NCBI RefSeq assembly: GCF_003951095.1
Contig: NZ_QXGL01000007.1
Location: forward strand, 1-64,000
Direction: 5' to 3'
DNA length: 64,000 nucleotides
Origin: Bifidobacterium goeldii
GTDB taxonomy: Bacteria > Actinomycetota > Actinomycetes > Actinomycetales > Bifidobacteriaceae
How positions within the stretch are numbered: the stretch's first letter is position 1; each line of letters opens with the position of its first letter. This document shows positions 52,616-61,173 of this stretch, piece by piece. The notes under the pieces are model-generated. The model ran no database searches. It was not told the origin of the DNA and was given only the letters and a program-made list of their open reading frames with translations. Both the position numbers and the translations under genes were made by a program.

Positions 52616-55600
52616 ATGGCTACGGCTCGTCATGCTCGTCGGAAGATCAAGAAGACACCGGATTATAAGAAGTTGGCTACTGCTGCTGTGACGACGGTGG
52701 TGTTGTCTGGCATGGTGGCGCCGAATGCGATGGCCGATGACGTCACCGCGAATACCCAGCCGGCAGACCCCAACCAGAACACCGTCACCAAAGACGCGGT
52801 TTCCGAAGCCGAGAAGAACCTGAATGATGCCAAGGCCGATGTGGCTGACAAGCAGGCTGCTCTTGATGAGGCACAGAAGAACGCTCCCACTCAGGAACAG
52901 GTTGACGCGGCCAAGCAGAATGTGACCGACAAGCAGGCTGAGGTCGATCAGGCTCAGGGTGAGGTTGATCAGGCGCAGAAGGACAAGGACGCGGCACAGT
53001 CCGAATACGATCAGGCTAAGGGTGATGCGTCTGGTGAGTACACGCCTGAGATGGGGCAGGCTGCGGATGAAGTGACCAAGGCTGAGGCGAATAAGGCTGC
53101 GGCGGATGCGAAGGTGACTGAAGCGCAGAAGACGGCTGATGACGCTGCTCAGAAGGAAACCGACGCACAGAACAAGGTTGACGCTGCTCAGAAGGATGCG
53201 GATGCGGCGGATGCGAATGCTAACGCTGCGAAGAATACCCTGACTGAGGCTCAGAAGAATGCTGCTGATGCCGGGGCCACGGATGAGAAGATTCAGCAGG
53301 TGCAGGATACCGTGAATACGGTGACTCCGCAGGTTGAACAGGCGCAGAAGGATGCGGATGCGGCGGACAAGGCTGCTTCCGATGCTACGGCTGAGAAGAC
53401 TGAGGCGGTGCAGAAGCGGGATGAGGCCAAAGATAAGCTCAATACCCTCAACTCTGAACTGGATGCGCTCAAGACCAAGCGTGATGACCTCCAGAAGCAG
53501 CTCGACAATGCCAACTCTGATGCTGAGGGTATTAAGCTCAAGCAGGAACTCGCGGATGCACAGGCCAAGTATGATGCCAAGCAGGCTGAAGTCAACACGG
53601 CGGAACAGGCTGTGACCGATGCCAAGAATGCGTTGGACTCTGCGAAGAGTGATGAGGCCGCTAAGAAGGCTGAAGCGCAGAAGGCTGCTGATGATGCGGC
53701 TGGAAAGAAGCAGGCTGCGGATACGGCACAGGCGCAGATTGATAAGGGATTGCTTGGATTCATTGAACAGAATGGGTCGGATGCTGCGAAGAATCTGATT
53801 AAGTCCGATCCGAAGTTCCAAGAGTGGGTCAACAAGGGACTCGTCAATCCGAAGGATGAAGCGAGCTCGTTCAACCTGTCCAACGTGCGTAAGAGCCTGG
53901 CCTACATTGAGTACATCAATACCCTGCGTGCGCAGGAAGGACAGTCCGAGGTTCTCATCTCCGATGTGATCATGATCACTGCGGCGGGCAACAATGAGAA
54001 CACGTCATACATGCTGAATCAGACCGGCCAGTACGACCACACGTATGACACTCGACAGTGGGGACTGGGTGAAAACATCGTGCGCTCCTACTACAACGAT
54101 GACAACCCTGCCGACTCCGCCTTCATTCAGGGTTGGTACACCGCTGAGAAGGAGACTTTCAATCAGGCTGCGGCAAACAACCCGGCCATTGAAGCCTGCC
54201 GCTATAAGGGTATGAGCTGCCTTACCGACCTCGGACAGAATTCACTCGCCCATGAAGTCGGTCACTATCTCAACATTGTCGAATCCGACGTAACCGCAAC
54301 CGGCTTCGCCATGGGTATTGACAACTACAACTCCACCGCCAAGGGCTTCGCTACGGGCACTCAGCAGTTCGAGTACAGCAACTACCACAAGAACTTCAAC
54401 GGCTCCGACAAGCGATACACGGTCGCGGAATTCAAGGCCATGCTCGATGAGTATGAGAACTCACTGAAGAACGCGCCCGCTGAATATGCTGAAGCGAAGG
54501 CGAAGGCTGAGGAAGCACAGAAGGCCGCTGAGACTGCTACCACTGAGACTGGGAAGAAGCAGGCTGAGTATAACCAGAAGGTCGGTGAGCGTGATCAGCT
54601 GGTCGCTCAGGCGCAGGTGCTGAAGGGTGCTCTTGATTCGGCTCAGGGTGCGTATGATCAGTGGGTCAAGGAGCATGGTGAACCTTCCGAGGGTGATCAG
54701 GCTGCAATCGAGAAGCTCCAGACCGAGCTCAATGAGGTGAATATCCAGATCACGCAGAAGAACGGTGAGATTGCGGCTCAGCAGGGCGTGGTCAATGAGC
54801 TTGATCAGAAGGTCACTGCGGCTGAGGCGAAGGTCACTGCCACTCAGGCTGCGAAGGTTACCGCTGATCAGACGCTCCAGCAGAAGAGCGATGAACTCAA
54901 GGCCGCTAAGGATGAGCTGAAGAAGCTGACCGACCTGCGGGACAAGGTGAATGCTGCACAGTCCGCGTACACTGAGGCTCAAGCCAAGCAGACCGCTGCC
55001 GCCAATACCCTGACTGAGGCTAAGAAGGCGCTCCAGACGGCTCAGGGTGACAAGGCCGCTGCGGATAAGGCACTTGGTGAGGCCAAGCAGGGTGCGTCTG
55101 ATGCCGCGGATGCTCTGAAGACGGCTTCGGACAATCTCAAGGCTCTGGAGGATGCTTCGGGTATTCAGCCTGAACAGCTCGCCCGCATCAGGGTCGCGTA
55201 TGAGAAGCTCAACGAGCAGGTCAAGAAGCTTACTGAGGCCAAGGCGAAGCTGGAAGCCGCTCAGAAGGCGCTGAAGACCGCTCAGGATACGGTGGCTGCG
55301 AATGACGCTGCACTCAAGGCCGTCGAGGATGCTCAGAAGGCGCTCAACGAAGCACAGGCGAACCTCGCGGCTGCTCAGAAGGCGTACGATGAGCTCACCG
55401 CTGATAAGGATGCGCCGGTGATTAGTGGAGCGTCCAACACTGAGATTACTCAGGGTGATGCGTTCAACCCGATGAGTGGCGTGAGCGGTCTGGATGCCAA
55501 GGACGGTGTAGTCACGGTTACGGTCTCCGGTTCGGTGGATGTCAATACCCCCGGAACCTACACGCTGACTTATACGGCCAAGGATGCTGCTGGAAATGTG

Positions 55601-56758
55601 GCAACGGTCACTCGCACGGTCACGGTCAAGGCGAAGGCTACTGAACCTGACAAGCCTGCTGACAAGACCGCACCGGTGATTTCTGGTGCTGCGAATGTGG
55701 AGATTACGGCTGGGGATGCGTTCGATGCTCTTGCGGGTATTACCGGTACGGATGACACTGATGTCACGGTTCAGGTTACGGTCACTGGTTCGGTGAATGT
55801 GAATACCCCCGGAACCTACACCCTGACCTACACGGCTGTCGATAAGGCCGGCAACAAGACCACTGTGACGCGAACGGTTACCATCAAGGCGAAGGAAACC
55901 ACGCCTGACAAGCCGACTGACGTCACCAAGCCCACCATTACCGGAGCGACTGCCACTGAGATTACTCAGGGTGATGCGTTCAACCCGCTTGCTGGTATTA
56001 CGGCTTCGGATGATGTGGATGGCGATCTGACCGGCAAGGTCACGGTCTCCGGCACGGTCGATGTGAATACCCCGGGTTCGTACCAGCTCACCTACACGGT
56101 TGTTGACGCTGCGGGCAACGCCACCACGGTTACGCGAGTGGTCACCGTCAAGGCTAAGCCCACTAACCCTGACAAGCCCACCACTCCCGACAAGCCTGCG
56201 GATACGACTGCTCCGGTGTTTACTGGCGTGGGTGACGTGCAGATCACGGCCGGGGATGCGTTCGACGCCCTCGCGGGTATTACCGCTGCGGATAATACCG
56301 ATGGTGATGTGACCAAGAACATCAAGGTCACGGGTTCGGTTGACGTGAACACCCCCGGAACCTACACCCTCACCTACACGATCACCGACGCCGCAGGAAA
56401 TGTAACCACAGCGACACGAGTGGTCATCGTCAAGGCGAAGAACAACAGCGGCAACACTGAGAACAACGGTGGGAACACTGAGAATGGCGGAAACACCAAC
56501 AATGGCGGTTCCACTACCAACAATGGCAGCAGCTCGGGGAACACTACCAATACCCAGACTCCGAACACCAACACCCTGCCGGGAACCCCGAAGGTCGAAA
56601 ACGACCCGAGCGATAAGAACGCGGTCATCTATACCTACGGTAAGAAGCTGGCCTCCACTGGTGTGGACGCTACCGCCGCAGTGCTGATCGCCGCCACCCT
56701 CTTCGCAGCCGGCGCGGGTATCGAAGTAGTGCGTCGCCGTAAGACCGAGGAACGCTGA
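52616..56758 (+). CDS. LASTG-anchored surface protein with coiled coils, CAP/SEC10-like and Ig-like domains
   Basis: A 1380-residue wall protein. The signal peptide (residues 1-42) is long and basic at the start and ends ...APNAMA. Two coiled-coil blocks of Ala/Asp/Gln/Lys heptads (about 50-370 and 620-925) flank a globular domain (about 420-600). That domain resembles CAP and SEC10/PgrA surface-exclusion domains: LSNVRKSLAYIEYINTLRAQEG, then GENIVRSYY and NSLAHEVGHYLNIV. Four DUF5011/Cry22-type Ig repeats follow (about 930-1275), then an Asn/Gly/Thr-rich linker, the sortase motif LASTG, one membrane helix and RRRKTEER. LAXTG is typical of class E sortases. An exclusion or adhesion role is inferred from the conjugative-type domain. 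Confidence 0.85.
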   Translation: MATARHARRKIKKTPDYKKLATAAVTTVVLSGMVAPNAMADDVTANTQPADPNQNTVTKDAVSEAEKNLNDAKADVADKQAALDEAQKNAPTQEQVDAAKQNVTDKQAEVDQAQGEVDQAQKDKDAAQSEYDQAKGDASGEYTPEMGQAADEVTKAEANKAAADAKVTEAQKTADDAAQKETDAQNKVDAAQKDADAADANANAAKNTLTEAQKNAADAGATDEKIQQVQDTVNTVTPQVEQAQKDADAADKAASDATAEKTEAVQKRDEAKDKLNTLNSELDALKTKRDDLQKQLDNANSDAEGIKLKQELADAQAKYDAKQAEVNTAEQAVTDAKNALDSAKSDEAAKKAEAQKAADDAAGKKQAADTAQAQIDKGLLGFIEQNGSDAAKNLIKSDPKFQEWVNKGLVNPKDEASSFNLSNVRKSLAYIEYINTLRAQEGQSEVLISDVIMITAAGNNENTSYMLNQTGQYDHTYDTRQWGLGENIVRSYYNDDNPADSAFIQGWYTAEKETFNQAAANNPAIEACRYKGMSCLTDLGQNSLAHEVGHYLNIVESDVTATGFAMGIDNYNSTAKGFATGTQQFEYSNYHKNFNGSDKRYTVAEFKAMLDEYENSLKNAPAEYAEAKAKAEEAQKAAETATTETGKKQAEYNQKVGERDQLVAQAQVLKGALDSAQGAYDQWVKEHGEPSEGDQAAIEKLQTELNEVNIQITQKNGEIAAQQGVVNELDQKVTAAEAKVTATQAAKVTADQTLQQKSDELKAAKDELKKLTDLRDKVNAAQSAYTEAQAKQTAAANTLTEAKKALQTAQGDKAAADKALGEAKQGASDAADALKTASDNLKALEDASGIQPEQLARIRVAYEKLNEQVKKLTEAKAKLEAAQKALKTAQDTVAANDAALKAVEDAQKALNEAQANLAAAQKAYDELTADKDAPVISGASNTEITQGDAFNPMSGVSGLDAKDGVVTVTVSGSVDVNTPGTYTLTYTAKDAAGNVATVTRTVTVKAKATEPDKPADKTAPVISGAANVEITAGDAFDALAGITGTDDTDVTVQVTVTGSVNVNTPGTYTLTYTAVDKAGNKTTVTRTVTIKAKETTPDKPTDVTKPTITGATATEITQGDAFNPLAGITASDDVDGDLTGKVTVSGTVDVNTPGSYQLTYTVVDAAGNATTVTRVVTVKAKPTNPDKPTTPDKPADTTAPVFTGVGDVQITAGDAFDALAGITAADNTDGDVTKNIKVTGSVDVNTPGTYTLTYTITDAAGNVTTATRVVIVKAKNNSGNTENNGGNTENGGNTNNGGSTTNNGSSSGNTTNTQTPNTNTLPGTPKVENDPSDKNAVIYTYGKKLASTGVDATAAVLIAATLFAAGAGIEVVRRRKTEER
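55412..56436 (+). repeat. Four tandem Ig-like (DUF5011) coding repeats
   Basis: Units of about 86-95 codons begin near 55412, 55670, 55929 and 56210. Each begins APVISGA or similar, contains EIT-GDAFxxLxGI, and ends near YTLTYTAxDAAGN-VTRTVTVKAK. Such repeats often vary in number by recombination. Confidence 0.85.
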
Positions 56759-56785
56759 CAGCGCATAACTGGACAGTAAACCTTC

Positions 56786-56832
56786 AAGACCCCGGAACAT
56801 CTCCTTTAAGAGATACGCTCCGGGGTCTTCCC
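56786..56832 (+). terminator. Terminator of the surface-protein gene
   Basis: AAGACCCCGGA (56786-56796) pairs with TCCGGGGTCTT (56819-56829); an inner ATCTC/GAGAT stem tops it. Located 28 bases after the stop. Confidence 0.85.
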
Positions 56833-56918
56833 ATATGCACGCCCTCATGGTCTAGGACCCGACTATCAGGGTATTCAACCCCGCCAGCGTGAACAACGCA
56901 GGTTCCGCTGACATAAGC

Positions 56919-57128
56919 ATGAACAACCAAAACTCCAACACCAACAGCAATCAATCAACACGCCGTAATGGCGCAGACAATAAGCTACCTGGCCCGTGGC
57001 TCATCTACAGGATGCGCAGTCCACGCACGTCAGGCCTGCTGCTCACCCCCGATTACATGGAAGCGAAAACCGCATATCAGGCAGGCTGGCGATACGAAGG
57101 CATGACTGTCGTTCCCAACCTGCCATAA
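56919..57128 (+). CDS. One-domain DUF5648-like protein
   Basis: A 69-residue protein (a GTG at 56889 would add ten residues). The N-terminus is Asn/Gln/Ser-rich; the rest is WLIYRMRSPRTSGLLLTPDYMEAKTAYQAGWRYEGMTV. That follows the DUF5648 pattern seen three times in the lysozyme at 48201 (YRLYNPNSGEHIYTT...E...AGWRQEGVAW), with the first Tyr-Arg and final GWRYEG preserved. No signal peptide and no ribosome site are clear. Its role is unknown; a cut-off wall-binding repeat is one possibility. A terminator follows. Confidence 0.55.
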   Translation: MNNQNSNTNSNQSTRRNGADNKLPGPWLIYRMRSPRTSGLLLTPDYMEAKTAYQAGWRYEGMTVVPNLP

Positions 57129-57154
57129 CGGTCAACACGTCAACGATCCATTAC

Positions 57155-57200
57155 AGGCCCGCCCACTCCCGTAATCAAACAGGAGCGAAGCGGGCCTTTC
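57155..57200 (+). terminator. Terminator after the DUF5648-like gene
   Basis: AGGCCCGC (57155-57162) pairs with GCGGGCCT (57190-57197) around an inner CTCC/GGAG stem, ending TTTC. Confidence 0.7.
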
Positions 57201-57316
57201 TCATATCTGCTCAAGTATTCATTGGCGTTAGTGCCTCCAAAGTTGGAGTCATCGCATTCCGCGTCAGGAAACGGAACAACCAACACGCCCGACCACCTCA
57301 CGGGTATTGGTCTGCC

Positions 57317-57646
57317 GATCGGAACTATTCCGCTCGTTGATCGCAACTATCACACCTTGCATCGCAACTATCACTCAACCCGATAGGAACAACTCACTGT
57401 CGCATCGCAACTATTTCCCCAGATGCCCCATGCGCCTGCCAAGATAGCACACCATGTCACGCTGCCATTCCGCGTGAAATCACCGGAACGCAACTATCCG
57501 TAGCCGCATCGCAACTATCCGCCGTCTTCGGGCAGAGCCATCCCATGCCCGCAAATGACCGCATATGGCATCCCGCATCCTCACCCATCCATCGGAGCTC
57601 GCAAACGTTTGATCGGAATTATGTGCCCGTGGACCCGAACTATTTG
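57317..57646 (+). other. Iteron array, possible replication origin of the mobile element
   Basis: A 15-base direct repeat with core GCAACTAT, consensus (G/C)ATCGCAACTATC, starts at 57317, 57339, 57360, 57382 (degenerate) and 57403; then at 57486 and 57507; then at 57611 and 57632. Spacing within each group is 21-22 bases, two turns of DNA, so the copies lie on one face. This is the pattern of iterons bound by a replication initiator. No gene is visible in 57129-57844, and the array explains most of it. Confidence 0.7.
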
Positions 57647-57844
57647 CCTGCTTCCTGCCGGTATTGTTACGGGCCTGCTGGTTTTTTCTAAGGCCTGTGC
57701 CGTTAGAAAAACTGTATACCGGCCCGTTTCGCCCTGTTTCCCGCCCCGATCGGCGCCGTGTAGCCAATATTTCAAGGTCTCTTCCGGGTATTTACCGCCG
57801 GGCGCTGTGACGCTCGTTGAAAGTGCTGGCCGGGTATGTCGTTG

Positions 57845-59254
57845 TCAGTCCACGGTCTTGAGCCAGTGCAGCAAGTCGTTCAGTTTCAACGCGTCGTTCT
57901 CGGTATCATTGTCTCGGTTCAGTACGTGGTTTATGCGCTGGGCTTTCAGTATCGTTTTGTTCAGGCTGCTCCATCCGCGCGTGTATCCCGTCAAGTGTTC
58001 GCCCAGTCCGTAATTGGCGATGTCGTCGCGCTTGATGAACAGCGGATTCGATTTGCACGTGCACTCCCGGTTACGACGCAGCATGCCCACGCACGTCAGA
58101 AGATCAGCAAAATCGGCTCCCCCGGCGGCATCATACGTCATTTTCTCCCAGCGATCTACATACGCAAGCCCCGGCCGCCACATGCCGACACCGTAGTCGA
58201 CAGTGTCATAAGCGTACCCGAATTCGCCGTGCACGGGACAGCTCTGGTCTGGTATCACCTCGTTCAGCAGGCTGCTGCGGGTCAGCTCATGCAGCATCCG
58301 GTGCCGATATCTATTCAAATGGTCCCGATCCTTTTGCAGGGCGTCGAGCTCCTGTTGGCGACCGTATCGGTCGGTATCGCTCACTTGGAACCATTCCCCA
58401 CGCCCGTCGGTTTCAGATTCAGCACCATATTTCCGGTAGATGTCACGAATCGCCTCGTCATCCACCCCGGTGTCGTTGCATCCTGTACCGAGGAAAGTGG
58501 CATGCACCATGTGAGCCATGAACTGCTCCGCCAGAATGTCAGCCGGTTTCAAAACCCGGCAGTCGTGATGTACCGGGTCCCAGCCCATATCAAATCCCCT
58601 CAACCGGGTATCAGCCAGCCATGCCACCAAAGCGTCACAGTCCACGCAGGTATCAGCGGGGAAACGCAACAACCATTGCGCGCGTACGGATAGCAGATTC
58701 GTCAGGTCAAGCGCATAATACACTTCAACCCCGGGATAGCGACGCCGCAGCTTACTCAGGGTCGCGTTAACCAGCCGTGCTGTGAGCAGGTTGCGTTCGG
58801 CACGTCTCCGGAAGACCTCGGGTCCGTCAGGCGTACTCCATCGGTATGGTATCCGAAACCACGTCAGCGCGTAACCGGGCACGTGCCATCGGCCGCACAG
58901 GCATGGCGTGCTATGCAAACGGTCGCAGATGTCCCGGTTCCACCCGTCCGCATACCGCTTTGGCGGAGCCATATGAATGTTGGTCACGTCTATCGGCTCC
59001 GGAGCCATCAGCGCCATGAACACAAACCTCCCCGGCCGGGACAATCCGTCCACGCCGATGCGCACATCTTCCATGAACTTCAAACCCCGACAACCACGAC
59101 AGTGCCCGCACCTGACCTCGATGCCGTTACGCGCCACCCTGTGCAGGCAACGCAACGGGTACGCGCTGTCATACTCCTCATGATCATCGGCTTCACCACT
59201 CATGCCGTCTTGACCACCTTGTGTTTTCCTCGTCATCAATCCCGTCCTTGTCAT
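57845..59254 (-). CDS. Putative replication initiator (distant RepSA-like)
   Basis: A 469-residue protein I cannot assign firmly. A Cys cluster VRCGHCRGCRGLK lies near residue 48, followed by FVFMALMAPEPIDVTNIHM (near 75) and CLCGRWHVPG (near 115). That order (Cys-rich segment, F-x-T/A-L-x-AP, Cys motif) resembles actinobacterial RepSA replication proteins. The usual HUH His pair is not evident. Later Cys pairs (CVDCDALVAWL, ECTCKSNP) add possible zinc sites. The location between the iteron array and an excisionase-like gene supports replication. The start among three nearby ATGs is unsure. Confidence 0.4.
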   Translation of the reverse strand: MTRTGLMTRKTQGGQDGMSGEADDHEEYDSAYPLRCLHRVARNGIEVRCGHCRGCRGLKFMEDVRIGVDGLSRPGRFVFMALMAPEPIDVTNIHMAPPKRYADGWNRDICDRLHSTPCLCGRWHVPGYALTWFRIPYRWSTPDGPEVFRRRAERNLLTARLVNATLSKLRRRYPGVEVYYALDLTNLLSVRAQWLLRFPADTCVDCDALVAWLADTRLRGFDMGWDPVHHDCRVLKPADILAEQFMAHMVHATFLGTGCNDTGVDDEAIRDIYRKYGAESETDGRGEWFQVSDTDRYGRQQELDALQKDRDHLNRYRHRMLHELTRSSLLNEVIPDQSCPVHGEFGYAYDTVDYGVGMWRPGLAYVDRWEKMTYDAAGGADFADLLTCVGMLRRNRECTCKSNPLFIKRDDIANYGLGEHLTGYTRGWSSLNKTILKAQRINHVLNRDNDTENDALKLNDLLHWLKTVD

Positions 59255-59414
59255 CGTCTCGCGCCCCGCCCATCAGCGAAGGGAAACGGGGCGCCGTCAT
59301 ATTTCCGCCGAAAAACCCGCATCGACACGCCGCCCACGCATTGCGTGCCACCGTTGCGCCACATGCCGGGACATGACGGGAACCCACACCGCGCAGCGTT
59401 GCCCGGCCAGCATG

Positions 59415-59960
59415 TCACGACTCGTTTCCATGCCTGAAATTCCAGGTGAAACCGGAGTTTATCTTTTGACAATCCCGCCAGATTCTTGGGTCGCCCTTGA
59501 TGACTCTGTCGCGTCGGGGATACCGTTCCGCGATATCCGACACCCGGCACAGGAGCGTGCGCCTCACCCGTACCGCACTGATGGCGTGCGGCTGTTCAGG
59601 CCCGATCACCGCGTTACGGGACAGGGTCTTCGCCGACACGTCGAATATCTCGGCGATGTCGGAGGCCTTCATCCACGTCGGCACGCCCGCCGCCGCACGC
59701 TTCACTTCGACTGAACTGTGCAGCAGCCACGGGGCGAACGCAACGAACCACAGGGTCACGTTCACGTATCCGCGCGCCGACCGTTGCATCTCCCTGTCGA
59801 TCGCCGCCATCAGCACGTCCTTGTCCACCGCGTAATGGATCAGGTTGCGTTCCGCTGCCTCCTTCAGCAGCATTCCGTTGCGCATGAACCGGCTCACCGT
59901 TTCCACATCGAGGCCCAAATACAGTGCGAGGTTCTTCGTCCGCGCGATCACTTTTTTCAT
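59415..59960 (-). CDS. Excisionase-like DNA-binding protein
   Basis: A 181-residue protein with two DNA-binding-type helices. Near residues 3-30 is KVIARTKNLALYLGLDVETVSRFMRNGM, a helix-turn-helix-like segment. Near 95-120 is WMKASDIAEIFDVSAKTLSRNAV, a MerR/excisionase type-17 pattern, with RTLLCRVSDIAERY after it. The ATG giving MKKVIARTK is taken rather than a TTG further upstream. It could be the directionality factor for the integrase or a regulator of the replication gene 160 bases away on the same strand. Confidence 0.5.
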   Translation of the reverse strand: MKKVIARTKNLALYLGLDVETVSRFMRNGMLLKEAAERNLIHYAVDKDVLMAAIDREMQRSARGYVNVTLWFVAFAPWLLHSSVEVKRAAAGVPTWMKASDIAEIFDVSAKTLSRNAVIGPEQPHAISAVRVRRTLLCRVSDIAERYPRRDRVIKGDPRIWRDCQKINSGFTWNFRHGNES

Positions 59961-60080
59961 GGTATTATCCGTTCCGAGCGACTGGAGTCCGCACCCTGCG
60001 AACTTGTCCGCTCGGTCGGTAATCGCGCGGTATAGGATTCGCGCACAACAAAACACCTGCCGCAACCCTCAAAAAACCGG

Positions 60081-60201
60081 TGGCCATAAATCCCGTTTAT
60101 AAGCGGAAGATTTAGGATCGTGGCCATAAATTTTTCATATAACCGCAAAGGGGCGGAAAAGTCGCGCACAACCTTTCGGGAAAACGCGCAACCCTTTCGG
60201 G
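60081..60201. repeat. Paired direct repeats upstream of the excisionase-like gene
   Basis: TGGCCATAAAT occurs at 60081-60091 and 60121-60131, 40 bases apart and followed each time by an AT-rich run. CGCGCACAACCTTTCGGG at 60163-60180 and CGCGCAACCCTTTCGGG at 60185-60201 form a second pair. They lie in the gene-free stretch 59961-60375. Confidence 0.6.
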
Positions 60202-60296
60202 GATTCTCCGCACCCAATCACACGAGCGCGGTGCATCACACCATCGTCAAGCACCGCACATGCAGAAACCGGGCACACGACCCCAAATACAACACT

Positions 60297-60347
60297 GGCC
60301 TCCTCGAAAAAGAGGAGGCCAATGGGATCACAGGCAGGACGACCTGC
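60297..60347 (+). promoter_or_regulatory. Hairpin that hides a ribosome site upstream of the Abi-like gene
   Basis: GGCCTCCTC (60297-60305) pairs perfectly with GAGGAGGCC (60312-60320) around GAAAAA. The 3' arm contains GAGGAGG just before an ATG at 60322. A second hairpin GGCAGG-ACGA-CCTGCC follows at 60332-60347. Neither has a T-run. Confidence 0.45.
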
Positions 60348-60375
60348 CCAGGTGCCATCAGTGTACCATGTCAAT

Positions 60376-61155
60376 ATGGACGACGTCATAATCATCAGCC
60401 AAGCGAAAAAGTTCTGCGGACAAGCGCGCTTCGACCGATATCTCAATGACGCCTCCCAAGACCCAACGACCGCGCTCTCCTTATGCAAGTGGAATCACCG
60501 GTTTGCGGGAGTCCTACACGAACAGATCGGCTACGTCGAGATCGCCGTACGCAACGCGATCGACCGGCAGCTACGCGTCATGGCCCTCAATGAGCACAAC
60601 GACGAACAATGGACCAGCGAGGAACACGAGCCCGTATTGGTATCCAAGCTCATCAGCAAGCAAATACGCGAGGCACGACACTTGGCCATGGCCGCCCTCC
60701 CCGGACAGCCAATCAGCCATGACGACGTACTCTCCAAGCTCATGTGGGGCACTTGGGTCAAAATGATCGGACTGCCCGAACACAGCGAACGCACCACACT
60801 ACAACGCGAGCTCTGGCAACTGCAGATCGCGCAAGCATTCCCGAACACACAACAAGATGAGTCAGGCAGACAAGCCGTCGCAAGGAATCTCGCCTACCTA
60901 CGCGGCGTACGCAACAAAGCCGCCCACTTCGACAACCTCTACACCGCCGCAGATCAGAAACGACGCATCATCAACGCATCCATGTACCTGCTCACTGCAA
61001 TCGACAAGAACTTCGCACGAGGATGGCTCGACATCTCCAGACTCCGCCGGGAAGCCAACACGAAAAACGCTCTGCTCGACAAGACCCGTCAGAACCAGCC
61101 AGCATTACCGGCACACGTCGAAATCCGGCCACGCGCTCCGCATCGCAAGGACTAG
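60376..61155 (+). CDS. Abi-family abortive-infection-type protein (HEPN-like)
   Basis: A 259-residue protein resembling Abi_2-type abortive infection proteins. WNHRFAGVLHEQIGYVEIAVRNAIDRQLR near residue 40 is the family N-terminal pattern. LAYLRGVRNKAAHFDNLY near 190 holds the R-x4-H motif of HEPN RNases. This would make it a phage-defence or toxin-like effector carried by the element. The ATG at 60376 lacks a ribosome site; a TACCAT at 60364 could make a leaderless message. An upstream ATG at 60322 follows GAGGAGG within a hairpin and would add 18 unconserved-looking residues. Confidence 0.65.
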   Translation: MDDVIIISQAKKFCGQARFDRYLNDASQDPTTALSLCKWNHRFAGVLHEQIGYVEIAVRNAIDRQLRVMALNEHNDEQWTSEEHEPVLVSKLISKQIREARHLAMAALPGQPISHDDVLSKLMWGTWVKMIGLPEHSERTTLQRELWQLQIAQAFPNTQQDESGRQAVARNLAYLRGVRNKAAHFDNLYTAADQKRRIINASMYLLTAIDKNFARGWLDISRLRREANTKNALLDKTRQNQPALPAHVEIRPRAPHRKD

Positions 61156-61173
61156 GTCGGGGTATTCCGACGC

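Noticed and set aside
54461-56848. 795-codon frame opposite the surface-protein gene
   Set aside because: It reads the antisense of the coiled-coil and Ig-repeat coding DNA and shows no domain; repeats in it follow from the repeated sense gene.
57317-57646. CRISPR array
   Set aside because: Repeats are 15 bases with 6-7 base gaps in the groups, no leader and no cas genes. The phased spacing fits iterons.
60297-60320. Intrinsic terminator in front of the Abi-like gene
   Set aside because: The stem is perfect but has no T-run on either strand; masking of the ribosome site is a better reading.
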